From positions 1 through 59,881 of the forward strand of contig NZ_FNAN01000032.1 in assembly GCF_900101885.1 (NCBI RefSeq): a stretch of DNA of 59,881 nucleotides. The letters are read 5' to 3'. The position numbers were made by a program, and so were the translations under genes. Numbering within the stretch: position 1 is the stretch's first letter; each line of letters opens with the position of its first letter. This document shows positions 10,179 through 17,625 of this stretch, in pieces. The DNA is from Dyadobacter soli (GTDB lineage: Bacteria > Bacteroidota > Bacteroidia > Cytophagales > Spirosomataceae). Under the pieces are notes generated by a model. The model ran no database searches and was not told the origin of the DNA. It was given only the letters and a program-made list of their open reading frames with translations.

Positions 10179-11192
10179 CTACTCCGAAGCCGCACATCCT
10201 TCTCCGCGGATCACGATCTCCTCATTTTGCATGGCATAGCGCGCGTCCACGATCTGCATCGTCATGTCGAGTATTTCCGAAAGCCTGTTCTGGTCGAATG
10301 TGGCTTTCACGCGACAGTTTTCAAGGTTAGGGTTCTCCAAACGGATCTTTACGTCAAATTTCTCTTCCAATCTTTTCACTACTTCCCCCAGCTTCGCATC
10401 GGTGAATGCCAGTGAAACAGGCTGCCACAGAGGTGCCTTTTCAGCCACAACGGGTACTTCCTCGCTGATGAGCTCGCCGGAAGCTACTTTAAAAACCGCC
10501 TGCTGGTGCGGCAACAGCGTCACTTCCCTGCCTTTGTCGGCGGTGACGGAAACCTTTCCCGTTACGACAGACACTTCGTATTCCGCCTCGCCCTTGTTGG
10601 CCCGTACATTGAAACTCGTTCCCAAAACCTTCACCTGCACCGATTCGCCATGTACGTAGAATGGCCGTGAGGGATCATGGGTCACTTCAAAAAACGCCTC
10701 GCCTTCGAGGGTAACCTCGCGGGATTTCGCGTTAAAATCCTCCTTCGTGTAGGTAACGCGCGTGCCCGGGTTCAGCCACGCCTCGCTGCCGTCGGGGAAC
10801 ACGTGCTTGCGGACCTGGTGGGTTTTGTTGACAGTCGAATAGGTATTCCGTCCTAGTTTCAGCAAGGTTTTATTTTGGGATAACAAAAACCAGGTCGTAA
10901 GACCGCCAACCAGCAATACTACCGCCGCGGCGTAGTTCATGAACGTTCTCAATCGCCGCACGCGCAACGGCATTACCGGCGTCTCCTGCAATGGTGACTG
11001 CCGCTGGATCTCGTCCTGTACTTTGCTCAAATGCCGGGGCTGGTCGAATGCAGCTGCCGCGCCGGTTTCGTCCGATAGGGATGCATACCATTCATCCACC
11101 TGGAATGCTTCTTCCGGTGTGCATTGGCCTTCCACATAGCGCTTCAAGAGGTCCGGCGATATATCGCGCGGCGATCCGTTTTTGTGATTCAT
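10179..11192 (-). CDS. FecR family anti-sigma factor
   Basis: 337 residues from ATG 11192; an upstream Met exists at 11225, but the family N-terminus fits the later one. A cytoplasmic sigma-binding domain (about 1-80, PDLLKRYVEGQCTPEEA) is followed by one membrane helix (about 85-103), then the periplasmic FecR domain (VFPDGSEAWLNPGTRVTY, EVTLEGEAFFEV) and a C-terminal DUF4974 domain (LSEILDMTMQIV) that contacts the STN domain of the TonB receptor. It holds or activates the ECF sigma factor according to receptor occupancy. It is divergent from its sigma gene and lies about 200 bp upstream of SusC. The gap holds no recognisable gene. Confidence 0.93.
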   Translation of the reverse strand: MNHKNGSPRDISPDLLKRYVEGQCTPEEAFQVDEWYASLSDETGAAAAFDQPRHLSKVQDEIQRQSPLQETPVMPLRVRRLRTFMNYAAAVVLLVGGLTTWFLLSQNKTLLKLGRNTYSTVNKTHQVRKHVFPDGSEAWLNPGTRVTYTKEDFNAKSREVTLEGEAFFEVTHDPSRPFYVHGESVQVKVLGTSFNVRANKGEAEYEVSVVTGKVSVTADKGREVTLLPHQQAVFKVASGELISEEVPVVAEKAPLWQPVSLAFTDAKLGEVVKRLEEKFDVKIRLENPNLENCRVKATFDQNRLSEILDMTMQIVDARYAMQNEEIVIRGEGCAASE

Positions 11193-11265
11193 AAAATGCT
11201 TGTAATGACCTTTTATTCCGGTCAACTATAAACAGGACGCACGGCACGCGCATATCCCTAGTGTG

Positions 11266-11314
11266 TTTTGAAGAAATTTTATAACAAATACTATTTGAAT
11301 CCTTATTACTTTTG
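11266..11314 (+). promoter_or_regulatory. Candidate promoter of the ECF sigma gene
   Basis: Bacteroidota sigma-A promoters carry a TTTG element near -33 and TAnnTTTG near -7. TACTTTTG at 11307-11314 fits the -7 consensus but has no well-spaced TTTG. TACTATTTG at 11289-11297 is one base too long but lies 18 bp after TTTTG at 11266-11270. The region is AT-rich and lies directly before the sigma start in a divergent gap, so a promoter is expected. Which of the two is used is open. Confidence 0.3.
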
Positions 11315-11328
11315 AACGAAGTAGAAGG

Positions 11329-11934
11329 ATGCACCCAATGAGTAAGGCTTATCGCGATAACGACGACCTGGAATTATGGCAGCTTGCAAAGGTTTCGGAC
11401 GATTCGCTGGCCTTTGCGGAGCTCCACCGCAGGTATTCGGCCCGGCTTTACGCGCTCGCAGCGAGGAAGACCGGCAACAGTGAAGTGTCCGAAGACCTCG
11501 TGCAGGACCTTTTCGTGCATTTGTGGCTGCAACGCGCCGGCATTACCATTGAGAAAGCATTCAACCTCTATCTTTTTTCCGCGCTCAAAAATCGCATTAT
11601 CTCCTATTTGCGGAAGCAGATCGTGCAGCATACCATATCGCTGAACGACATCGACCTCGAAACGCTTTCGTCACAATCGGCCAACCTGGTGCAGGAATGG
11701 CTATCGCTCAAAGAAGTCCAGGAAATCTACACCCGCGAGCTCGCCAGCATGCCCGAAAAGAGCAAGCAGGTATTCGAAATGAGCCGCAGCGGCGTCCCCA
11801 ACAAGGAAATCGCCCAGGTGCTCGAACTGTCGGAAAAGACCGTCGAGTTTCACATCAGCAAATGCCTCCGCCTGCTGCGCGCGAGGTTTGGCTACGTAGT
11901 GAATGTGCTGGTGTGGGTGATGGCGGGGATGTAG
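11329..11934 (+). CDS. ECF RNA polymerase sigma factor
   Basis: 201 residues. Region 2 spans roughly 25-95 (SLAFAELHRRYSARLYALA, DLVQDLFVHLW) and region 4 roughly 130-185 (MPEKSKQVFEMSRSGVPNKEIAQVLELSEKTVEFHI), the usual two-domain ECF build. It should direct transcription of the SusC-SusD-hydrolase genes when freed by the neighbouring FecR. It is transcribed away from FecR, unlike the second sigma/FecR pair in this window, which is co-directional. A second in-frame ATG at 11338 has AAGGA a few bases upstream, so the true start may be nine bases later. The stop lies 3 bp before a heptamer repeat element. Confidence 0.93.
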   Translation: MHPMSKAYRDNDDLELWQLAKVSDDSLAFAELHRRYSARLYALAARKTGNSEVSEDLVQDLFVHLWLQRAGITIEKAFNLYLFSALKNRIISYLRKQIVQHTISLNDIDLETLSSQSANLVQEWLSLKEVQEIYTRELASMPEKSKQVFEMSRSGVPNKEIAQVLELSEKTVEFHISKCLRLLRARFGYVVNVLVWVMAGM

Positions 11935-11937
11935 GCT

Positions 11938-12082
11938 GACCGCCGACCGCCGACCGCCGACCGCCGACCGCCGAAAGCTAGTCGTAAATGCGACGTCTCT
12001 GTTCCGTTGATTGTGAGTTCGCTTAAGTTTAACGCCGACATCATTCAAGCGATCGGCGGTCGGCCGTCAGCGGTCGGCGGTC
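11938..12082. repeat. Heptamer element A (core family 1, complete)
   Basis: The left arm has five a units (11938-11972). A core of 82 nt follows. The right arm runs a', b', c', a' (12055-12082). The core starts GAAAGCTAG and ends CAAGCGATC. It holds the small hairpin GTCG/CGAC at 11981-11994, whose counterparts in elements B and E are GTTG/CAAC. The arms could form a long imperfect stem. It begins 3 bp after the sigma gene stop and lies upstream of the DUF421 gene. Confidence 0.9.
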
Positions 12083-12096
12083 AGCCTCGCGGCGCG

Positions 12097-12124
12097 GCCT
12101 GCGCGGCCCGGCCTGCGCGGCCCG
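12097..12124. repeat. Two exact copies of a 14-bp GC-only-plus-T repeat
   Basis: GCCTGCGCGGCCCG occurs twice head to tail (12097-12110, 12111-12124). Fourteen is twice seven, so this may be another product of the 7-bp expansion process seen next to it. It can fold on itself. It lies 39 bp before the DUF421 start. Confidence 0.75.
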
Positions 12125-12163
12125 GCACGCATTTTGCACGTGTAGCCGCAAACCGCTCTACCC

Positions 12164-12862
12164 ATGTTTGAAGCTTCCGAATTGAGAAAAATTTTTATGC
12201 ATGACCATCCGTTCGGCTTCCTGCTGGAAGTGGTGCTGCGGACGGTGATTATGTTTATGGTCATATTGATCGCGCTGCGGGCGTCGGGCAGGCGCGGGAT
12301 CAAGCAACTTTCTATTTTTGAACTGGTCCTTATTATCGGATTGGGCTCCGCGGCGGGCGATCCGATGTTTTACGATGATGTGGGCATTCTGCCGGCTTTC
12401 GTCGTTTTTCTCGTGGTCATCTCGCTGTACATCACCGTTACCCGCCTTTCCGACCGTTTTGTAAAGATCGAAAAGCTGCTGGAAGGTAAGCCATTGTACG
12501 TCATCCGCGACGGGAAGTTGCTCATGGACGCATTCCGCGACTCGGGCCTGTCGCAAGACGAGTTTTTCGCGGAACTCCGCCTGCGCAATGTGGAACACCT
12601 CGGCCAGGTGCGTACGGTGCTCATCGAAACTTCCGGCGAGTTCAGCGTACTTTTCTATGCAGACGACGATGTTAAATACGGCCTGCCCATTTTCCCCGAC
12701 GAACTACAAAACAAGCTGAACAACCACGGAAACTGCGACTACATCGCCTGCGCCAAATGCGGCGGCGTGCGGAGCGGCAAGGACGTTACCAAGCTACCAA
12801 CGTGTGCGGAATGCGACGTTTGCGAATGGGTGGAGGCGTCGAATGCGAGGCGGGTTGGGTGA
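12164..12862 (+). CDS. DUF421 (YetF-like) membrane protein with cysteine-rich tail
   Basis: 232 residues. Three membrane helices are visible (about 20-40, 47-66, 73-92), carrying the DUF421 signature RASGRRGIKQLSIFELVLIIGLGSAAGDPM. A soluble domain follows with GKPLYVIRDGKL and the family motif SQDEFFAELR. The family is widespread and of unclear function; in Bacillus, YetF-like proteins are linked to spore and membrane traits. The last 45 residues are an addition: CAKCGG and CAECDVC supply five cysteines spaced like a zinc ribbon. It stands alone between two heptamer elements, in neither glycan operon. Confidence 0.85.
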   Translation: MFEASELRKIFMHDHPFGFLLEVVLRTVIMFMVILIALRASGRRGIKQLSIFELVLIIGLGSAAGDPMFYDDVGILPAFVVFLVVISLYITVTRLSDRFVKIEKLLEGKPLYVIRDGKLLMDAFRDSGLSQDEFFAELRLRNVEHLGQVRTVLIETSGEFSVLFYADDDVKYGLPIFPDELQNKLNNHGNCDYIACAKCGGVRSGKDVTKLPTCAECDVCEWVEASNARRVG

Positions 12863-12875
12863 GGGCCTGCGGGCT

Positions 12876-13038
12876 GACCGCCGACCGCCGACCGCCGACC
12901 GCCGACCGCCGACCGCCGACCGCCGAAAGTTAGTTGCAAATCCAACGTCTTCGTTCCTTTGATTGTGAGTTTATGGATCCGGGTTTGATACCGCTATATT
13001 ACAAGTGATCGGCGGTCGGCCGTCGGCGGTCGGCGGTC
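12876..13038. repeat. Heptamer element B (core family 1, complete)
   Basis: The left arm has seven a units (12876-12924). A core of 86 nt follows. The right arm runs a', b', a', a' (13011-13038). The core begins GAAAGTTAGTTG and ends ACAAGTGATC. The GTTG/CAAC hairpin lies at 12933-12946. The element fills the gap between the convergent DUF421 and GH115 genes. Confidence 0.9.
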
Positions 13039-13051
13039 AGGCAACGCTCCG

Positions 13052-15979
13052 TCAGCGAACGGCAGTCCCGCAACGCACCGTCCCCGGCAACGTCCCATAA
13101 TACGCCTCCTCGGCGCCCAGATCGATGAAGATGTGCTGCAATACTACGCCGGGATCGATCATGTAGACCGTCAGTTTGTGCTTTCCGGCTGGCAGCGAGG
13201 GGATTTTGAGCGTTCGTTTGGCTGAGTTGGCGAGTACATTTTGTTTCCATTCGTTGCTGCGGCCGATGGTTTTGAAATTGAATATTTTAACCGGGCCGTC
13301 GTCCACTTTGACGGCGTAGCGCATTTCGAAATCCTTGTTGAGCGGGTAAGTGGGCAGGGTGCTCACGGTAATACCTGCCGGGGTGTCGCTGAATGTGTAA
13401 AAGTCGTATTCCACCGACGGGTTAGCCGTCACGTTGGTAGTATCCAGCTTGTCGGCGGATGTATTGAATGGCAAAGCTTGCAGCGCATGGCCGTTACCCG
13501 CGAGCGCGTCCACGACATTCCAATTTCGCTCGGGCGTGTTTTTCAAGGCTGTGTATCCCGCCGCATTGATGGAGATGTACTTATCGCTGGCGACATAGCC
13601 TTTAAAATCGGGCAATGCGTTCGCGTCGGCATTGTTGGCGGTTACTTTGAAATCGTAAATGTCCTCTCCCGCTTCAACCTTTACGGTGCCGCTCAATTCG
13701 CCGATGCGGGCATTTGGCCAATCGATTTCTACCCATATCCGCTGCTCGCTTTGGGCTTCTTTGTGCCGCAATTCACCCTGTATAACACTCACTTTTATCC
13801 ACGGTTCAGAGGCGGTTACCCGAAAGGTTTTTTGAACGTTTTGCGTCAGGAACACGTCGATAAACCGCTTTTGCTTGTTCCAGCGATCGAATGCCGGCAG
13901 TTTGTAGTCCCGTTTTTTAGTCGATGCCGCAAAGGTGGTATCGAGCCCTTCGGGCAATGCGCGGAATGCGGGCAGGTCCGGCGTTACGGCGAGTTTGAAA
14001 TCCTCCATTTTGAACACCGGCAGCTCGCGGGGGCGCAAATCCATCATGCCTTTCCACTTGCCGTTCAGCAGTTTTTCGTTGAAATAACCCGTTTCGACTA
14101 CGATTTCGGCATACGCCTGCCCCGAAAGGGTTGCATAATGCGCCGCGCTCACGCGTCCCTGCCGGGCGTATCGATACGCCTTGTCGCGGTACAGGAATTT
14201 GCGGTTCATCAGGGTCGCTCCTTTCACGGGGTAACCCACCAGTTCGAAAAATGCCGGCTGGTCTTTTTTAGCGATTTGCGATTGGATAGCGGCTGTTTCC
14301 GAAAGCAGTTTATTGTACGCATCGAGCCGCTGCTGTGCCTGGTCACCGTAATAATTGTGGTTATAAGCCGTGTTACGCACACCGGTGGTGGGTTCGGTCT
14401 GGCTCCAACCCATATACTCGGGCTTTCGCTCGAATGCGAGGTTGTAGTATTTCCAAAGCACTTCCGAAATGGGCGCGCTGTTTTTATCGCCGAAAATACC
14501 GCCCAGCCAATGCTTCAAATGTGTTTTGGAATAGGCTGGCTTTTCAAATGGTTTCACATTGTAAGCCATATCCAGGAACAGCTGCATCGCATATTCACCC
14601 GGCTTGATATCGCCGATATTCAGCACCCACAAATGCTTCGCATTCAAAGAATAGGCCTTGGTCATTTCCTCCCGCATAAGCGCGGGATGCGTGGTGTTGA
14701 GCCAGAGATAATCGTGCGGGCGGCCCCAGTACGAGGCATGGTAATACACGCCGGAGCCACCAGGGCGGTTGTTTTCGTCGTCATTACTCAATCTTTGAAT
14801 ATAACCATAGTTATCGTCAGGCCAGACGAGCGTAATGTCGTCCGGGACCTTCAAACCGGCGTCGTAGATTTCCAATACCTCTTTATAGGGAGTGAAAACC
14901 TGCGGCACTTTCGTAATGTCTTTGTTCACATATTTTTGCAGCATTTCGCGCTCCACACGGATGATCGTATCTAGTAATGTGACCGTTTCCGGTATTGTTT
15001 TCACCCCCTCGATCGCCCCGTCGTGCACGCCGCGCATTCCGGTAGTGTAAATGCCATTGAAACCCGCGCTTTCCTTAATCCGCAACTCCCAATATTCCTC
15101 CACTTTCTTTCGGTTGGTCACGAAATTGAAATGGCCCATGGTCTTCTCGTTCCACTCGCTCACGTTGTTGCGAAGCATGGGTTCGGCATGCGACGAGCCT
15201 ACGACGATCTGGTAGTCCTCGGCGGCTTTGATGTTGCCCGGATAATGGTAAAATGCCTTCGTACTCGGGTGCATCGCCGGCCATATCAGGTTGGCTTTCA
15301 GGCGCAAAAGGAGCTCGAATACCTTTGCATAAGTCTTAGGACCAATGTCTTTCGTTTCCGGCTCGAATGTTCGGGCCGCCCACGGTTGCAGGCCCCAGTC
15401 CTCATCATTGATAAATATCCCCCTGAATTTGACCGAAGGCGATGCGGATGTGTAGTTTGAAATATCCACCGACAACGATTTCCGGCTTACGGGCACCGCA
15501 TCCGCCCACCAGTACCAGGGCGTTACGCCGATTTTTTCGGAGATCGCAAATGCGCCGTAGGCTGTCCCGCGCACATCGCTGCCCGCGACGATCAAAGCCT
15601 GGCTGATGTTTTTGAGCGGTTTGTTCAAAACACGGAGCGAATACCGCTCCCACTGCCCTTTCAGCGCGGCGTCGGCGGCGTTCTTGCCGAAATGGTTCAC
15701 AATCGAAGAGCCGATACGGCCGAGGACGATCACATTACCGCTGGCCCCGGCCAGGTTCGTACCCACTTTCGGCAGATAGCCGCTCACCCGCTCAATGTCC
15801 TGCGCCAGCAAATGCGCCGCGATCGAGTCGAGTTTCGGGCCGCCTTTTTGGTAGTAGACCGAGACTTTGGCGTTGGCGGTTACGAAGTCAAAGCGGGTGG
15901 CGCTGGCTGCATTGGCTATAACAATCTGGAATGCGACAGCCAGCGCAAGCCATTTACAGGTCAAAACTTTCATTGGCAT
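13052..15979 (-). CDS. GH115 family glycoside hydrolase (xylan alpha-glucuronidase type)
   Basis: 975 residues from ATG 15979; a longer TTG-initiated frame exists but overlaps the upstream stop. A signal peptide ends near NAASA. The family is recognised from GITPWYWWADAVPV-like sequence (here GVTPWYWWADAVPV), FRGIFINDEDWGLQPWA, LKANLIWPAMHP, YTTGMRGVHDGAIEG and TLVWPDDNYGYIQRL. GH115 enzymes remove 4-O-methyl-glucuronic acid from the side chains of glucuronoxylan or arabinogalactan. A C-terminal beta-rich module (about 690-960) is present, as in characterised members. It follows GH28 by 20 bp in the same direction, so both probably act on one uronic-acid-bearing glycan in the periplasm. The stop lies 14 bp beyond heptamer element B. 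Confidence 0.9.
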   Translation of the reverse strand: MPMKVLTCKWLALAVAFQIVIANAASATRFDFVTANAKVSVYYQKGGPKLDSIAAHLLAQDIERVSGYLPKVGTNLAGASGNVIVLGRIGSSIVNHFGKNAADAALKGQWERYSLRVLNKPLKNISQALIVAGSDVRGTAYGAFAISEKIGVTPWYWWADAVPVSRKSLSVDISNYTSASPSVKFRGIFINDEDWGLQPWAARTFEPETKDIGPKTYAKVFELLLRLKANLIWPAMHPSTKAFYHYPGNIKAAEDYQIVVGSSHAEPMLRNNVSEWNEKTMGHFNFVTNRKKVEEYWELRIKESAGFNGIYTTGMRGVHDGAIEGVKTIPETVTLLDTIIRVEREMLQKYVNKDITKVPQVFTPYKEVLEIYDAGLKVPDDITLVWPDDNYGYIQRLSNDDENNRPGGSGVYYHASYWGRPHDYLWLNTTHPALMREEMTKAYSLNAKHLWVLNIGDIKPGEYAMQLFLDMAYNVKPFEKPAYSKTHLKHWLGGIFGDKNSAPISEVLWKYYNLAFERKPEYMGWSQTEPTTGVRNTAYNHNYYGDQAQQRLDAYNKLLSETAAIQSQIAKKDQPAFFELVGYPVKGATLMNRKFLYRDKAYRYARQGRVSAAHYATLSGQAYAEIVVETGYFNEKLLNGKWKGMMDLRPRELPVFKMEDFKLAVTPDLPAFRALPEGLDTTFAASTKKRDYKLPAFDRWNKQKRFIDVFLTQNVQKTFRVTASEPWIKVSVIQGELRHKEAQSEQRIWVEIDWPNARIGELSGTVKVEAGEDIYDFKVTANNADANALPDFKGYVASDKYISINAAGYTALKNTPERNWNVVDALAGNGHALQALPFNTSADKLDTTNVTANPSVEYDFYTFSDTPAGITVSTLPTYPLNKDFEMRYAVKVDDGPVKIFNFKTIGRSNEWKQNVLANSAKRTLKIPSLPAGKHKLTVYMIDPGVVLQHIFIDLGAEEAYYGTLPGTVRCGTAVR

Positions 15980-15999
15980 TACAATAGCATGTCCCACTT

Positions 16000-17496
16000 T
16001 CAATGCTGAAAATTCAGGACGTTTTCGTGGATTTCCTTTTTTTCCTGCACTTTACCGGTCGTGATGTTTTTCATCGACACGTTTTTAACCGGCAGCTCTT
16101 TTTGCCCGAGGATGCGCGATTCGAATTGGACGTCTTTCGCCGAAATATCGCTCAGGTGAATGCCCGAAATCGGTGTCAGCTTACGAATTTTGGTCGGTAC
16201 GAGTGTACGCCATTGGTAGAGCACGTCGGTTTCGATACCCAGCACGCCCAGATCGATTTTCCCGGCGGTCAGGTTCGAGGCGTAGATGTTTTTGACATAC
16301 CCGCCCATTCTTTCATTGGTTTTAATGAAAAGCAAATGGTTCAGTTTCGCGCCATCCACCACCTCGCAATGCGAAATATCTACATTCTCGATCCCGCCCG
16401 AAAGCTCACTCCCGATAGCGACCAGTTGGTGGCCGTTTTTCACCGTCAGACTACGGATCACGATGTTTTTAGCAGGTGTTTTCAGCCGCCAGCCTTCCGG
16501 GTTCCTGCCCGATTTGATCGCGATCGCATCGTCGCCCTGGTCGAAAACGCAGTCCTCGATGAGCACATTCCGGCTCATTTCCGGGTCCACGCCGTCGTTG
16601 TTGTGGCCGTGCGCATACACTTTCAGTTTCCGGATCACCACATTTTCGCATAGATACGGATGGATCGTCCAAAACGGGCTGTTCGTGATCGTGATGCCGT
16701 CGAGCAGCACATTCTCGCACCGGTTGAACTGGATGAACTGCGGCCGCAAATGCGCGGTATCGTTCACCATTTGCCGCTCCTGCACGGGTGTATACGCCTG
16801 CGCGAGATTGTAAAGCCGCTTAATGCTCTCCATATGCGGACGCGGGCGCGCAAACCATTCCTTCCAAACCTCCATTTTCGCCCGAACCTCCCCCTCACCG
16901 GTAATCGCCACATTCTTGCATTGGTAAGCATAAATCAGCGGCGAGTAATTGTAGCATTCAATGCCCTCCCAGGTGGAATGCACGGCAGGCAGATAGTCCT
17001 CAGGCTTTTCCGAAAACAACAGTACCGCACCCTTTTCCAGGTGCAGGTTTACATTGCTTTTCAAATGCACCTTACCCGTGAGCCACTCGCCCGCAGGGAT
17101 TACCACGGTGCCTCCGCCGGCTTTACTGGCTGCGTCGATGGCCTGCGCGATCGCGGCGGAAATCTTTTCTTTGTTGCCTGCTACCGCCCCGAAATCGGTG
17201 ATTGCGAAACGCTTCGCTTTGCTGAAATCGGGTACTGCAATGTCGGGCATTGGGAAATGTGCTTTGATTTGCAGCTTTTTCACGGGCACATCGGGGATTT
17301 GACCGCCGACCGCTGACGGCCGACCGCCGATCGCATGTTGCGGTGCTGGTGTCTGACCGCCGACCGCTGACGGCCGACCGCCGATCGCATGTTGCGGTGC
17401 TAGTGTCTGACCGCCGACCGCTGGCGGCCGACCGCCGATCGCATGTTGCGACGTCAGGATGGCAAGTATGAGGTAGATTCTGAGAGTTTTTGGCAT
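16000..17496 (-). CDS. GH28 polygalacturonase-like enzyme with in-frame repeat insertion
   Basis: 498 residues. The signal peptide (1-16) is followed at once by three 18-residue repeats (17-70, QHAIGGRPSAVGGQTPAP type) encoded by a tandem heptamer array, and then by the mature enzyme. The right-handed beta-helix of GH28 is clear. Catalytic residues: NNDGVD (D301), GDD (D322, D323) and the histidine of NGHQL (H356). It would hydrolyse galacturonan or a related uronan. It lies between SusD and GH115 in the second glycan locus. The extra 54 residues are absent from the fold proper and look tolerated as a flexible N-terminal linker. Start is ATG 17496. Confidence 0.92.
   Translation of the reverse strand: MPKTLRIYLILAILTSQHAIGGRPPAVGGQTLAPQHAIGGRPSAVGGQTPAPQHAIGGRPSAVGGQIPDVPVKKLQIKAHFPMPDIAVPDFSKAKRFAITDFGAVAGNKEKISAAIAQAIDAASKAGGGTVVIPAGEWLTGKVHLKSNVNLHLEKGAVLLFSEKPEDYLPAVHSTWEGIECYNYSPLIYAYQCKNVAITGEGEVRAKMEVWKEWFARPRPHMESIKRLYNLAQAYTPVQERQMVNDTAHLRPQFIQFNRCENVLLDGITITNSPFWTIHPYLCENVVIRKLKVYAHGHNNDGVDPEMSRNVLIEDCVFDQGDDAIAIKSGRNPEGWRLKTPAKNIVIRSLTVKNGHQLVAIGSELSGGIENVDISHCEVVDGAKLNHLLFIKTNERMGGYVKNIYASNLTAGKIDLGVLGIETDVLYQWRTLVPTKIRKLTPISGIHLSDISAKDVQFESRILGQKELPVKNVSMKNITTGKVQEKKEIHENVLNFQH
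17301..17436 (-). repeat. Triple heptamer array inside the GH28 gene (C)
   Basis: Three 54-bp direct repeats. Each has four heptamers (17301-17328, 17355-17382, 17409-17436) in the order a, c, b, a, followed by a 26-nt spacer beginning GATCGCATG. The third copy has one changed unit. Because 54 is divisible by three, the array reads as three 18-residue units. On the minus strand it is a right arm with the core end (CATGCGATC then a', b', c', a'), so it derives from the right end of an element in reverse orientation. Confidence 0.93.
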
Positions 17497-17530
17497 AGGT
17501 GGTTGTGTTGCTGTGGAATTTTGGGACGAT

Positions 17531-17597
17531 GGTCTATGGGCCGCGGTGAGCCGTCTGCGATCCGCGATCGGCGGTCAGCGGTCGGCGGTCAGCGGTC
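17531..17597. repeat. Decaying heptamer array upstream of GH28 (D)
   Basis: The clear part is a', c', a', c' at 17570-17597, preceded by GCGATC as in the right ends of complete elements. Going left, further 7-mers stay in the same phase but lose similarity (GATCCGC, CGTCTGC, GGTGAGC, GGTCTAT), back to 17531. It lies between the SusD stop and the GH28 start, in the untranslated leader of GH28, and can pair with array C on the other side of the start codon. Confidence 0.75.
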
Positions 17598-17625
17598 AAA
17601 AAGCCCCCGACCGCCCCCACCCGCC

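Noticed and set aside
13241..14974. Plus-strand open frame of 577 codons
   Set aside because: Antisense shadow of GH115. It has no recognisable domain, and the GC-rich third positions of the real gene keep the opposite frame open.
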